This document shows, piece after piece, positions 1 through 8,341 of a stretch of DNA of 64,000 nucleotides. Within the stretch, counting starts at the first letter, position 1, and each line of letters opens with the position of its first letter. The stretch is from Pseudomonas pseudonitroreducens. GTDB lineage: Bacteria > Pseudomonadota > Gammaproteobacteria > Pseudomonadales > Pseudomonadaceae. Below the pieces are notes generated by a model, which worked only from the letters and a program-made list of their open reading frames with translations, made no database searches and was not told where the DNA came from. The position numbers and the translations under genes are program-made. The stretch is from contig NZ_BQHJ01000005.1 of NCBI RefSeq assembly GCF_021603645.1, positions 124,001 through 188,000 of the forward strand, written 5' to 3'.

Positions 1-403
1 AACATGAGCACGAGATTGAAGCGACGCATGACTCTTCCTTGAGTGTGCCGATGGCATGGGATACGTACGCTGCTGGACGGACGCGCCAGGTACTCCGGCG
101 ACCCCGTGCAGTGCATTGCGGCGCCGCCTGTCGAGACCGGGGTCGGCAGCGGGCGGCGGTGCGCGCAGCTTACGAAGCCCCTGGCAGCCTGTCCATTGGC
201 CGGACAGCGTGGCGCATCGCCCGATGCACGGGCCCCCCGCCCAGCGGGCTGCGCCCTTGCGAGCGTGCAGGGCGGGATTGCCCAGGTGCCAATGGTCTTG
301 CACCGGGCGCTGGCTTATAGTCGCGCCCCCCAGCGAAGCCGCCAGTGCCGTCCAGGCCTGTTTCCGGCAACGCAACCACCGAGGCGCGAGGAGCACGCCA
401 GTC
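1..403. other. no gene recognised; upstream region of cation transporter
   Basis: Several overlapping open frames cross this stretch, but none has a recognisable protein family, good start signal or consistent codon use, so I call no gene. A TATAGT hexamer at 316-321, with a weak TGGTCT 17 bases upstream, could be the -10/-35 of a sigma-70 promoter for the transporter starting at 404. A gene end entering from the left cannot be excluded for the first ~45 bases. Confidence 0.4.
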
Positions 404-1330
404 ATGAAAACAGAACAGGGCATCCTGCGGCTTTCCATCATCGTCACCGTGCTGCTGGCCGGTTTCGGGATTATCGTCGGCTTGCTGTCGGGATCCTTCT
501 CCATCGTCTTCGACGGTGTCTACTCGTTGGCCGATGCGAGCATGAGCGGCCTGGCCCTGATGGTGGCCACGCTGATCCGCCGCCACACCACCGAAGGCGA
601 CGCCAGCCGGCGCCTGGCCGAGCGTTTCAACATGGGTTTCTGGCACCTGGAGCCGATGGTGCTGGCGCTCAACGGCACGCTGCTGTGCGGCGTCACGCTG
701 TACGCACTGATCAACGCCATTGGCCGGCTGCTCAGCGGTGGCCATGCGCTGGAATTCGGTTTCGCCATCCTCTACGCGGCGGTGGCCACGCTGGTCTGCT
801 TTGCCCTGGCGGCGGTGCAGTTCCGCGCCAACCGACGCATCGGCTCGGACTTCGTGGCGCTCGACGCCAAGTCCTGGGTGATGTCCGGGAGCATCTCCCT
901 GGCCTTGCTGATCGCCTTCCTGGTGGGTGACCTGGCCACGGTGAGCGGCTACGCGCAGATCGGCCCGTACGTCGACCCGGCGGTGCTGGCGCTGATCTGT
1001 CTGGTGATCCTGCCGATTCCGTTCCTGACCATTCGCCAGGCGCTCAAGGAAATCCTCCTGGTGACTCCGCCCGAACTCAAGCAGCACGTCGACGAGGTGG
1101 CGGCGGCGGTAGTTACGCAACACGGCTTCAGTGCCTACCAGGCCTATGTCGCCAAGGTCGGTCGGGCACAGCAGATCGAGCTGTATTTCATCGTGCCGCC
1201 CAACTGGCCGGCGCAGACCCTGGCCGAATGGGACCGCCTGCGTGACGAGATCGGCGAGGCCATCGGCGGCGAAGGCCCCAACCGCTGGCTGACCATCGCC
1301 TTCACCACTGACCCGCTGTGGACCCGTTGA
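404..1330 (+). CDS. cation diffusion facilitator family transporter
   Basis: Inner-membrane protein of 308 residues that probably exports a divalent metal ion using the proton gradient. The N-terminal half is strongly hydrophobic with about five to six membrane spans. The early span carries the FDGVYSLADAS stretch, where two Asp sit at the metal-binding positions typical of the cation diffusion facilitator family. The later LDAKSW stretch matches the second metal-binding span, though the usual His is replaced by Asp. The C-terminal ~90 residues form the soluble cytoplasmic domain. The ATG at 404 was chosen because it follows a GAGG/GAGGAG-rich ribosome site and begins just before the first span; a longer open frame upstream reads as non-coding. 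Metal specificity cannot be read from sequence. Confidence 0.85.
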   Translation: MKTEQGILRLSIIVTVLLAGFGIIVGLLSGSFSIVFDGVYSLADASMSGLALMVATLIRRHTTEGDASRRLAERFNMGFWHLEPMVLALNGTLLCGVTLYALINAIGRLLSGGHALEFGFAILYAAVATLVCFALAAVQFRANRRIGSDFVALDAKSWVMSGSISLALLIAFLVGDLATVSGYAQIGPYVDPAVLALICLVILPIPFLTIRQALKEILLVTPPELKQHVDEVAAAVVTQHGFSAYQAYVAKVGRAQQIELYFIVPPNWPAQTLAEWDRLRDEIGEAIGGEGPNRWLTIAFTTDPLWTR

Positions 1331-1361
1331 GCGGCCAGGCGCACGGACGAGGCGGGCTGCG

Positions 1362-2345
1362 CTACGCGGGCCGTGACGCCTCGAGGGCTTGCGGGTTCGC
1401 CACGTTCTTCGGTGCCCCGGCGAAAAACGCCAGCAGGTTGTCGAAGGCATCGCCGAAGTACAGCTCGTAGCCGTTTTTCTCCACGTAGCCCAGGTGCGGG
1501 GTACAGAGCGCGCGGGGGTGATTCAGCAAGGGGTTGTCGACGCCGAGCAGCGGCTCCTGCTCGAACACGTCCACGGCGGCGTAGCCTGGCCGCCCGGCGT
1601 CCAGGGCCTGCAGCAAGGCGCCGGGAGCGAGCAGTTCGGCGCGGCTGATGTTCACCAGCAGGGCGCTGGGTTTCATGCCCGCCAGGTCTTCGAAGGTGAC
1701 CTCGTGGCGAGTGCTCTCGGACAGCCGCAGGTTGAGGCTCAGGATGTCCGCTTCGGCGAAGAAGGCGGTGCGCGAGGTGGCCGCCCGGTGGCCGTCGGCG
1801 ACGGCGGCTGCGCGGCTGTTCTCGCTGCCCCAGACCAGCACCGGCATATCGAATGCCTGGGCATAGCGCGCCAGGCGCTGGCCGATCTTGCCGTAGCCCC
1901 AGATGCCCAGGGTCTGCCCGGCCACGGCCTGGCCGAGGTTGACCTGCCACTGGCCAGCCTTGAACGCTTCGATGGCCGGGACGAGTTGCCGGCGCGCAGT
2001 GAGGATGAGTGACCAGGCCAGCTCGGCCGGCGCCACCGGCGAGCCTCGGCCTTCGGTCACGACGATGCCGCGCGCGGTGCAGGCGTCCAGGTCGAGATGG
2101 CTGGACACCTTGCCGGTCTGGCTGATCAGCTTGAGCTTCGGCAGCCTGTCGAGCAGCTCGGCGTCGATGCGGGTGCGCTCGCGGGTGAGCACCAGCGCGT
2201 CGGCGTCGGCGAAGCGCGCGGCCAGTTCGTCCGGCGTGGCGGGCCCCAGGTCATGCAGCACGCGGACCGTATGCCCGGCCAGTCGGGCGTAGCAGTCCAG
2301 CGTGCGGATCACGTCCTGGTAGTCGTCGGGGATGACGATGTTCAT
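1362..2345 (-). CDS. D-2-hydroxyacid dehydrogenase family protein
   Basis: Cytosolic NAD(P)-dependent oxidoreductase of 327 residues, interconverting a 2-hydroxyacid and a 2-ketoacid. The Rossmann dinucleotide motif GYGKIG lies at about residues 150-155. The family catalytic residues are in place: Arg235 in NISRAELL, Glu264 in FEQEP and His284 in TPHLGY. Length is normal for the family. It converges on the cation transporter with 31 bases between stop codons and shares its orientation with the oxygenase at 2445-3146, from which it is separated by ~100 bases. The physiological substrate is unknown; phosphoglycerate is unlikely because there is no C-terminal ACT domain. Confidence 0.88.
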   Translation of the reverse strand: MNIVIPDDYQDVIRTLDCYARLAGHTVRVLHDLGPATPDELAARFADADALVLTRERTRIDAELLDRLPKLKLISQTGKVSSHLDLDACTARGIVVTEGRGSPVAPAELAWSLILTARRQLVPAIEAFKAGQWQVNLGQAVAGQTLGIWGYGKIGQRLARYAQAFDMPVLVWGSENSRAAAVADGHRAATSRTAFFAEADILSLNLRLSESTRHEVTFEDLAGMKPSALLVNISRAELLAPGALLQALDAGRPGYAAVDVFEQEPLLGVDNPLLNHPRALCTPHLGYVEKNGYELYFGDAFDNLLAFFAGAPKNVANPQALEASRPA

Positions 2346-2444
2346 AAGGAGCCCGCCTCTGCAGTCGTTCGAGTCAGCTCGGGACGATATCCGATCTTCG
2401 CGAGGCTTTCGATCCGCCGCAGAAGTCCTACCCGACGCCAGTCG

Positions 2445-3146
2445 TCAAGATGGCGCTGCGACATCAACGGGGTAGGCCGCCGGGGTGAAGCGCTCGGCGG
2501 TGTCCATCCGCACGTTGCGCAGCCTGGTGGTTTCCAGGTGCATGGCGTAGAGCGGTTCGGCCCGGTAGCTGACCAGGATCGAGCGTCGACGGGCGCCGCT
2601 GATGTTCAGGCTGCCGGCGTGCACCAGGTCGACGTCGAATACCAGGATGTCGCCGGCGCTGCCTTGCAGGTGTACGCAGCGGGATTCCTCGTTGAATTCC
2701 TCTGGCGGCGCCCCCGCTGCGGGGCGATGGCTGCCGGGAATGATGCGCGTGGCACCATTGCCCGGGGCGTAGTCGTCGAGGAAGGCGAGGGCACTCACAC
2801 TGTCGCCTGGGCGCTGGGCCGAGAGATCGCGGTGCAGCGATTGGTGCCCGCCGCCCGGCAGGGGCTCGCGTCCCTCCGCCTGGGCAAGGAAGAAGCGCTC
2901 GCCGATGAGCTCGCCGACTGTCGCCAGCAGTAGCGGCAGCCGGCACATCGCCTGCACTGCCGGCTCCAGATCGAGTTGCGCGTGGCGCCAGTCCTGGCCG
3001 CGGGGCGCCGGCCAGTGCTCGGACGCCAGGACGTTGGCATCGAATAGCGTGCGGAGCTCGTCCACTGTTGCGCGCGGGATCACCTGGCGCAGCAGTGCAT
3101 AGCCATTTTCATGGAGTTGTTGGCGATCGAGCATGCAGTCATCCAT
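2445..3146 (-). CDS. phytanoyl-CoA dioxygenase (PhyH) family protein
   Basis: A 233-residue non-haem iron, 2-oxoglutarate-dependent oxygenase candidate. The iron triad can be read as His105 and Asp107 (HRD) and distal His176 (LVHAGS), with Arg at 186-188 available to bind 2-oxoglutarate. The start at 3146 was chosen because AAGGA lies ~9 bases upstream; a longer frame would run through the divergent promoter and into the adaptor gene. It is divergent from the HlyD-like gene at 3319 with ~170 bases between. That position makes it a possible extra tailoring enzyme of the neighbouring export locus, though it could equally act on a small metabolite. Confidence 0.82.
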   Translation of the reverse strand: MDDCMLDRQQLHENGYALLRQVIPRATVDELRTLFDANVLASEHWPAPRGQDWRHAQLDLEPAVQAMCRLPLLLATVGELIGERFFLAQAEGREPLPGGGHQSLHRDLSAQRPGDSVSALAFLDDYAPGNGATRIIPGSHRPAAGAPPEEFNEESRCVHLQGSAGDILVFDVDLVHAGSLNISGARRRSILVSYRAEPLYAMHLETTRLRNVRMDTAERFTPAAYPVDVAAPS

Positions 3147-3318
3147 TCCCTGTTGTCCTTTGCCTTCCTGATACAGGCCCTTGTGGTGCAGGCGCATTGG
3201 CCGGTGCTGCGTCGCTGGCAGCGATCGAAAGTCGAGCGTACTGAGGAAATCTTCTGTAGCCAATTTCCGACGACGATCGACTCCCGTAGACTCCGGCGAT
3301 CTGCCGGAGAGAAAAATA
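3147..3318. promoter_or_regulatory. divergent promoter region with hairpin over the adaptor ribosome site
   Basis: This 172-base interval separates the PhyH-like gene (leftward) from the export operon (rightward). An exact 7-bp inverted repeat, CTCCGGC / GCCGGAG with a 5-base loop, occupies 3291-3309. Its right arm contains the GGAG ribosome site of the gene starting at 3319, so folding of the leader RNA would mask translation initiation. No convincing -35/-10 pair was identified. Confidence 0.5.
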
Positions 3319-4098
3319 ATGCATAAAGGGATTTGGTTGGGGCTGGGATTGTCGCTGGCTGTCGTGGGTGTGGCCGGGGCCGTCGAACCTGCCCAGGACG
3401 ATCCGCTGCTGGCGAGCCCCGCATCGGCCGGTGGCACCAGCGATGTGCGCGGCATCCTGCGGGCGCGCGACCAGGCGATGCTGTCCAGCGAGCTGGCCGG
3501 GCGCATCCTCGAGATGCCCTTCGCCGAGGGGCAATCCTTCCGCAAGGGCGATGTGCTGGTGCGTTTCGATTGCTCCGCCTACCAGGCCCAGTTGAGTGCC
3601 GCCCAGGCCGGCGCCAAGGCGGCCAGCGAGCAACTGGCGCACAACCGCCAGCTGGCCGCGCTGAATTCGGTAGGGCGTTTCGAGGTTGCACTGGCGGAAG
3701 CCAAGCTGTCCGAGGCGCAGGCACAAGCGCAGGTCTACCAGGTCCAGGTGCGCCGCTGTTCGCTGGTGGCGCCGTTCGATGGCCAGGTGGTGCAACGCAA
3801 GGCGCAACCCTTCGAGAGTGTCGCGGGCGGCGCGCCGTTGCTGGAGATCGTCGATAACCGCAGCCTGGAAATCCGCCTGCTGGTGCCCTCGCGCTGGGTC
3901 GCGCGGCTGAAGGTGGGGCAGTCCTTCACTTTCGTGCCCGACGAAACCGGGCAGGCCCTGCAGGTCGAGATCAAGCGCCTGGGCGCGCGCATCGATGAAG
4001 GCAGCCAGATGCTGCCGCTGATTGCGTCCCTGCCCGGCGATGCCAAGGGCTTGCTGGCGGGCATGAGCGGCACTGCGCGTTTCGCGGAGACGCCATGA
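3319..4098 (+). CDS. periplasmic adaptor (HlyD/RND membrane-fusion-like) protein
   Basis: A 259-residue exported adaptor. The first ~22 residues form a signal peptide (hydrophobic core, then AGA). Next come a barrel-sandwich half (LSSELAGRILEMPFAEGQ), an Ala/Gln-rich coiled-coil hairpin (~95-145), the second half-motif (LVAPFDGQVVQ) and a short beta-barrel. It lacks the C-terminal membrane-proximal domain of full-length RND adaptors, so it is small for the family. The start at 3319 has GGAGAG upstream; the longer frame lacks a signal peptide. It overlaps the next gene by four bases (ATGA) and is the first gene of the three-gene export operon. Its likely job is to bridge the inner-membrane components to the TolC-like protein encoded at 18894. 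Confidence 0.85.
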   Translation: MHKGIWLGLGLSLAVVGVAGAVEPAQDDPLLASPASAGGTSDVRGILRARDQAMLSSELAGRILEMPFAEGQSFRKGDVLVRFDCSAYQAQLSAAQAGAKAASEQLAHNRQLAALNSVGRFEVALAEAKLSEAQAQAQVYQVQVRRCSLVAPFDGQVVQRKAQPFESVAGGAPLLEIVDNRSLEIRLLVPSRWVARLKVGQSFTFVPDETGQALQVEIKRLGARIDEGSQMLPLIASLPGDAKGLLAGMSGTARFAETP

Positions 4099-5414
4099 AC
4101 GCACCACAGGTCGGCCTGGCCGAGCGGGTCTTCGCGCAATTTCTCGATCTCGAGCATCAGGCCCGCGCGGCGCGAACGGTCGAGGAACTGGCCTATCACA
4201 TCGTCAATGACGGACAGAAGCTGTTCGGCTATCGACACGCGGCGTTGCTGATCGCCGGCAAGGTCCAGGCGCTCACCGGCATCAGCGTTGTCGAGCCGAA
4301 TGCGCCGTTCGTGGCCTTCGTCGAACAGGCCTGCGCCCAGTTACAGGCGCGCGCTGCGCTGGACCAGCCGCAGCGCGTCGACTTCCAGGCCCTGGGGGCG
4401 CAGCAGCAGGCCGATTGGCAGGCGCTTTCCGCCGGCGATGTGTTCTGGTTGCCCCTGGCCGACTCCCAGGGTGCGCCCTTCGGCGGCCTCTGGCTGGCCC
4501 GCGAGCAGCCGTGGAGCGAGGCGGAGCAGGCGTTGCTGGTGCAGTTGGGCGACGCCTACGCGCATGCCTGGAAGGCCCTGCAGCCGCGCAAGCCGTGGCG
4601 AGCCCGCTGGCCGAAGAAGAAGTTGTTGATGATTGCCGCCGGGCTGTGCCTGCTGCTGCTCGTGCCGGTACGCCAGTCGGTGCTGGCGCCGGCGGAGGTC
4701 GTGCCGCTGGACGGCCAGGTGATTGCCGCCCCGCTGGATGGGGTGATTCAGCAGGTGCTGGTCAAGCCCAACCAGACGGTCAAGGCCGGCGATCTGCTGG
4801 TGCGTTTCGACGCCACCACCCTGCAAGCCCAGGCAGACGTGGCCGAGCGCTCCCTGGGCGTGGCCGAGGCTGAGCTCAAGGCCAATTCGCAGCGCGCGTT
4901 CTCCGACGCCGAGTCAGGCTCCAGGGTCGACCTGCTGGCGGCGCGGGTGGAGCAGAAGCGCGCCGAACGTGATTACGCCCGCGACCTGCTGGGGCGCGCC
5001 GAGGTTCGCGCACCACGCGACGGCATCGCGGTATTCGCCGATGCCGAACGCTGGACCGGCAAACCGGTGCAGACCGGCGAGCGCCTGATGGAGCTGGCCG
5101 ATCCGCGCCAGGCCGAGCTGCGCATCGACCTCGCGGTGGGCGACGCCATCGCCCTCGAACCGGGCTCCGAAGTCGTGCTGCTGCTCGACAGCGACCCGCT
5201 GCGCCGCCATGACGCTCGCCTGGAGCGCGCGGCCTACGAGGCCCAGAGCACCGCCGCCGGGCAACTGGCGTACCGGCTTGACGCGGCGTTCGCCGAGGCG
5301 CCTCCGCGCATCGGCCTGCGCGGCACGGCTAAGCTGTATGGCGATCGCGCCCCGCTGGCCTATTACCTGTTGCGCCGGCCGCTGGTCGCCGCGCGCCAGA
5401 GCCTGGGGCTGTGA
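4095..5414 (+). CDS. GAF-like domain - membrane span - HlyD adaptor fusion
   Basis: A 439-residue protein with unusual architecture. Residues ~20-165 look like a GAF domain (FGYRHAALLIAG, then FWLPLADSQGAPFGGLWLA). A basic segment follows, then one membrane span at ~175-191 (LLMIAAGLCLLLL). The C-terminal ~240 residues form a periplasmic HlyD-like barrel-sandwich (APLDGVIQQVLVKPNQTVKAGD) with coiled coil and beta-barrel. This places a possible sensor domain in the cytoplasm and an adaptor in the periplasm on one polypeptide. It starts on ATGA overlapping the preceding adaptor and ends on TGATG overlapping the M50 gene, so the three are translationally coupled. The GAF assignment is by pattern only; no ligand can be inferred. 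Confidence 0.82.
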   Translation: MNAPQVGLAERVFAQFLDLEHQARAARTVEELAYHIVNDGQKLFGYRHAALLIAGKVQALTGISVVEPNAPFVAFVEQACAQLQARAALDQPQRVDFQALGAQQQADWQALSAGDVFWLPLADSQGAPFGGLWLAREQPWSEAEQALLVQLGDAYAHAWKALQPRKPWRARWPKKKLLMIAAGLCLLLLVPVRQSVLAPAEVVPLDGQVIAAPLDGVIQQVLVKPNQTVKAGDLLVRFDATTLQAQADVAERSLGVAEAELKANSQRAFSDAESGSRVDLLAARVEQKRAERDYARDLLGRAEVRAPRDGIAVFADAERWTGKPVQTGERLMELADPRQAELRIDLAVGDAIALEPGSEVVLLLDSDPLRRHDARLERAAYEAQSTAAGQLAYRLDAAFAEAPPRIGLRGTAKLYGDRAPLAYYLLRRPLVAARQSLGL

Positions 5415-7507
5415 TGCTGCCGGCGCTGCGCCCGGACCTGCAGTTGTCGCCAGCCGCGCCGGGGCTCGACGGCGCGCCGCAATGGACGCTGGCCGACCCG
5501 TTGCGCGGGCGCTACTTCAAACTCGGTGGTGCTGCCGTGCGTCTGCTGCGCCACTGGACGCTCGGCGACCCGCAGCGGGTGCTGGGGGCGGCCAATGCAG
5601 AAGCTGGCGAGGCCCTGGGGGCACAGGAGCTGGAAGAGTTCCTGCGCTTCCTGCGCGGGCATGACCTGATCGCCGCCGTGGATGCCGAACAGCGCGCCAG
5701 CTATGGGCAGAAAGCCGCATTGCAGCGGCACAGCCTCTGGCAGAAAGTGCTGCACCAGTACCTGTTCTTCCGCATTCCGCTTTGGCGCCCGGATGCCTTC
5801 CTCAATCGCGCCTGGCCGGTACTGCGCCGCCACGGCCCGTGGATGCTGCGCTGGGGCTTGCCGCTGATCTTCAGCCTCGGGGCCTTCCTGGTGGCACGCG
5901 ACTGGGAGCGCTTCCTGGCGACCTTTCCGCACCTGTTCAGCCTGGGTGGGGCGCTGGCTTTCGGCGTCGCGCTGACCTTTGCCAAGCTCTGCCACGAGTT
6001 CGGCCACGCCTTCATGGCCAAGCGCGCCGGCTGCCGGGTGCAGAGCATGGGGCTGGCGTTCATGGTGATGCTGCCGATGTTCTATACCGATGTCAGCGAC
6101 GCCTGGCGGGTCAGCGACCGTCGTTCGCGTCTGCTGATCGGTGCTGGCGGCGTACTCGCCGAACTGGTACTGGCGGTGCTCGCGCTGCTGGCCTGGTCGC
6201 TGCTGCCGGACGGCCCCTTGCGCACCTCGGCGTTCATGCTGGCCAGCGCGACGTGGATCACCACCGTGCTGGTGAATCTCAACCCGTTCATGCGCTTCGA
6301 CGGTTACTTCCTCCTCACCGATCTGCTGGGCGTGGAGAACCTCCAGGCGCGGGCGTTCGCACTGTGCCGCTGGCGGCTGCGCGAAGCCCTGTTCGGCTAT
6401 GGCGAACCGATGCCCGAGCCCTGGCCGCCGACCTTGCGCCGGCGCCTGCTGATCTGGGGCTACGGCTCGTGGATCTGGCGCGCCGTGCTGTTCTTCGGTA
6501 TCGCCCTGGCGGTCTATCACCTGTTCTTCAAGCTGCTGGGCATCTTCCTGATGTTGGTGGAGCTGGTCTGGTTCATCGGCCTGCCGATCTGGCGGGAGCT
6601 GCGCGAATGGTGGCAGCGCCGCGAACAGGCGGCGCCGCACAAGGTCGTCGGGCTCGGGCTCGCCGTGCTGGCCGTGCTGGCGTTGCTGGTCGTGCCCTGG
6701 CGCGGCTCCGTGGAAGTGCCGGCCATGCTCGAGGCCACACGCACCTCGGCGTTGCATGCTCCACTGGCTGCGCAGGTCGGGCGTCTGCTGGTGCATGACG
6801 GGCAGAGGGTGGAACAGGACGAGCTGCTGCTGGAACTGATTTCGCCGGACCTGGACGCCAAGCAATTGATCGTGCGCCGCGAGATCGATCTGCTGCAATT
6901 GCAGTTGCGCCGCCAGGCGGGACGCAGCGAGACGGCATCCGACGTCGGCGTTCTCGAGCAGCGGCTGGCCGAAGCGGTCGCCCAGTACCGTGGCCTTGCC
7001 GCCCAGCGCCAGCGTCTGCAGTTGCGTGCGCCGCACGCCGGGGTGGTGCGCGACCTGTTGCCGGACCTGGGGCAGGGCCGTTGGCTGAAGCCGGCCGACG
7101 TGCTGGTGCGGGTGGTGGAGCCCGGGCTGCGCCTGCGTGGTTACCTAGCCGAGGCCGATCTGTGGCGGGTGCAGAGTGGCGCGCCAGGGCGCTTCATCGC
7201 CGACGACCCGGCACGCCCGGCGTTGCCGGTGAGGCTGGACGAGGTGGACGCCAACGGTACGCTGTTCGTCGACCTGGAGGCGCTGAGCTCCGACCACCAC
7301 GGCCCGATTGCCGTGCGCCGCGATGCCCAGCACCGCGCCGAGCCGGTCCAGGCGCAATACGGCGTGCGCCTGAGCCCGAGCGAGGAGCCCTGGCAGCCGG
7401 CGCAACCGCAGCGCGGCATGGTGGTGCTGGAGGGCAGCGGGCAATCGATCCTGGGGCTGGCATGGCGGCGGCTGGCGGCGCTGGGGGTGCGCGAGAGCGG
7501 ATTCTGA
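5414..7507 (+). CDS. M50 (site-2-protease-like) metallopeptidase with C-terminal HlyD-like domain
   Basis: A ~697-residue polytopic membrane protein. The N-terminal ~90 residues resemble a small PqqD-like docking domain (DPLRGRYFKLGGAAVRLL). A transmembrane region follows with the zinc motif HEFGH at ~194-198 and the second S2P motif NLNPFMRFDGY, which supplies the third zinc ligand. The last ~260 residues, after a span near 415-435, have barrel-sandwich repeats and a coiled coil like an adaptor protein. The ATG at 5414 shares its first base with the preceding stop; a GTG one codon earlier is also possible. All catalytic residues appear intact. No ABC transporter gene accompanies it, so this protein may be the central inner-membrane component. 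Whether it acts as protease, chaperone or channel is not known. Confidence 0.85.
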   Translation: MLPALRPDLQLSPAAPGLDGAPQWTLADPLRGRYFKLGGAAVRLLRHWTLGDPQRVLGAANAEAGEALGAQELEEFLRFLRGHDLIAAVDAEQRASYGQKAALQRHSLWQKVLHQYLFFRIPLWRPDAFLNRAWPVLRRHGPWMLRWGLPLIFSLGAFLVARDWERFLATFPHLFSLGGALAFGVALTFAKLCHEFGHAFMAKRAGCRVQSMGLAFMVMLPMFYTDVSDAWRVSDRRSRLLIGAGGVLAELVLAVLALLAWSLLPDGPLRTSAFMLASATWITTVLVNLNPFMRFDGYFLLTDLLGVENLQARAFALCRWRLREALFGYGEPMPEPWPPTLRRRLLIWGYGSWIWRAVLFFGIALAVYHLFFKLLGIFLMLVELVWFIGLPIWRELREWWQRREQAAPHKVVGLGLAVLAVLALLVVPWRGSVEVPAMLEATRTSALHAPLAAQVGRLLVHDGQRVEQDELLLELISPDLDAKQLIVRREIDLLQLQLRRQAGRSETASDVGVLEQRLAEAVAQYRGLAAQRQRLQLRAPHAGVVRDLLPDLGQGRWLKPADVLVRVVEPGLRLRGYLAEADLWRVQSGAPGRFIADDPARPALPVRLDEVDANGTLFVDLEALSSDHHGPIAVRRDAQHRAEPVQAQYGVRLSPSEEPWQPAQPQRGMVVLEGSGQSILGLAWRRLAALGVRESGF

Positions 7508-7540
7508 GGCGGCGTCTTTTCTCGGAGCAAGGAGGGTTCC

Positions 7541-8341
7541 ATGAGCGCGACAGCATTACCCCGCTGTGCCCGGCTTGGGCTGGATATCCCGCTGCAGCCA
7601 TTGCTCAGTGCTTTGGCCGCGGTGGATGAGCCGGCCTGGCAGCGGCATTTCAACAGTGGCTTCTATACAGGTGACTGGAGTGGCGTCGCGCTGATCACCC
7701 CCGAGGACGCGCCGTTGCCGCTGGCGCCGGGGCAGGGCGCGCCGCTGGCCAGTGACCTGCTCAGGCGCAGCGCGGTGTGGCAGGCCGCGCTGGGTGCCTT
7801 CCGTACGACGATCCGCAGCGCGCGCCTGCTGCGCTTGGGCGCTGGCTCGCGAATCCACGAGCATTGCGATCCGGACCTGGGGCTGCCCGACAGCGACCTG
7901 CGCCTGCACCTGCCGTTGCTCAGCGCGGATGGCGTGGAGTTCCTGGTCGACGGACTGCAAGTGCCGATGCGCCCCGGCGAGTGCTGGTTTATCGATCTCG
8001 CGCGACCGCACCGGGTAGACAACCCCGGTCCCGGCGAACGCATTCACCTGGTGCTGGATTGCCAACGCAATGACTGGCTGCTGGCGCTCATCGAGAAGGG
8101 GCTGGCGGACACGCCGAGCCTCGCCCCCGGGCGGACGGTGCTGGCATTCGCGCGCTTCCGCGAGCAGGTGGCGCGGGAGCCGGAACTCGCCCAGGCGCTG
8201 CACTCGTTGAGCGACAGCGCGGCTTTTGTCGAGTTGGCCGTTGCACTGGGGGCGGCCCGTGACCTGCACTTTTCCGAAGCCGACGTGCGCGCGGCAATGC
8301 ACCTTGGCCGGCGCGCCTGGAGTGACCAATGGCGAGCCTGA
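7541..8341 (+). CDS. aspartyl/asparaginyl beta-hydroxylase-like oxygenase
   Basis: A 266-residue soluble protein with the AspH-type double-stranded beta-helix. Visible signatures are IHEHCD (iron ligand His108), RLHLPL (~121-126), GECWFIDLARPH (iron ligand His157) with VDN after it, and ERIHLVLD (Arg167 to bind 2-oxoglutarate). The AspH family uses two His and no acidic iron ligand, which fits. A GGAGCAAGGAGG ribosome site precedes the start, 33 bases after the M50 stop. Its end overlaps the sulfotransferase by 13 bases, implying coupled expression. I infer that it hydroxylates Asp or Asn side chains in a protein of this locus, possibly the repeat adhesin; no substrate site is proven. Confidence 0.85.
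   Translation: MSATALPRCARLGLDIPLQPLLSALAAVDEPAWQRHFNSGFYTGDWSGVALITPEDAPLPLAPGQGAPLASDLLRRSAVWQAALGAFRTTIRSARLLRLGAGSRIHEHCDPDLGLPDSDLRLHLPLLSADGVEFLVDGLQVPMRPGECWFIDLARPHRVDNPGPGERIHLVLDCQRNDWLLALIEKGLADTPSLAPGRTVLAFARFREQVAREPELAQALHSLSDSAAFVELAVALGAARDLHFSEADVRAAMHLGRRAWSDQWRA

Noticed and set aside
170-1450. Long minus-strand frame opposite the cation transporter
   Set aside because: It is a GC-rich antisense shadow, rich in His/Arg/Gln with no fold or family, whereas the plus-strand frame has clear membrane spans and motifs.
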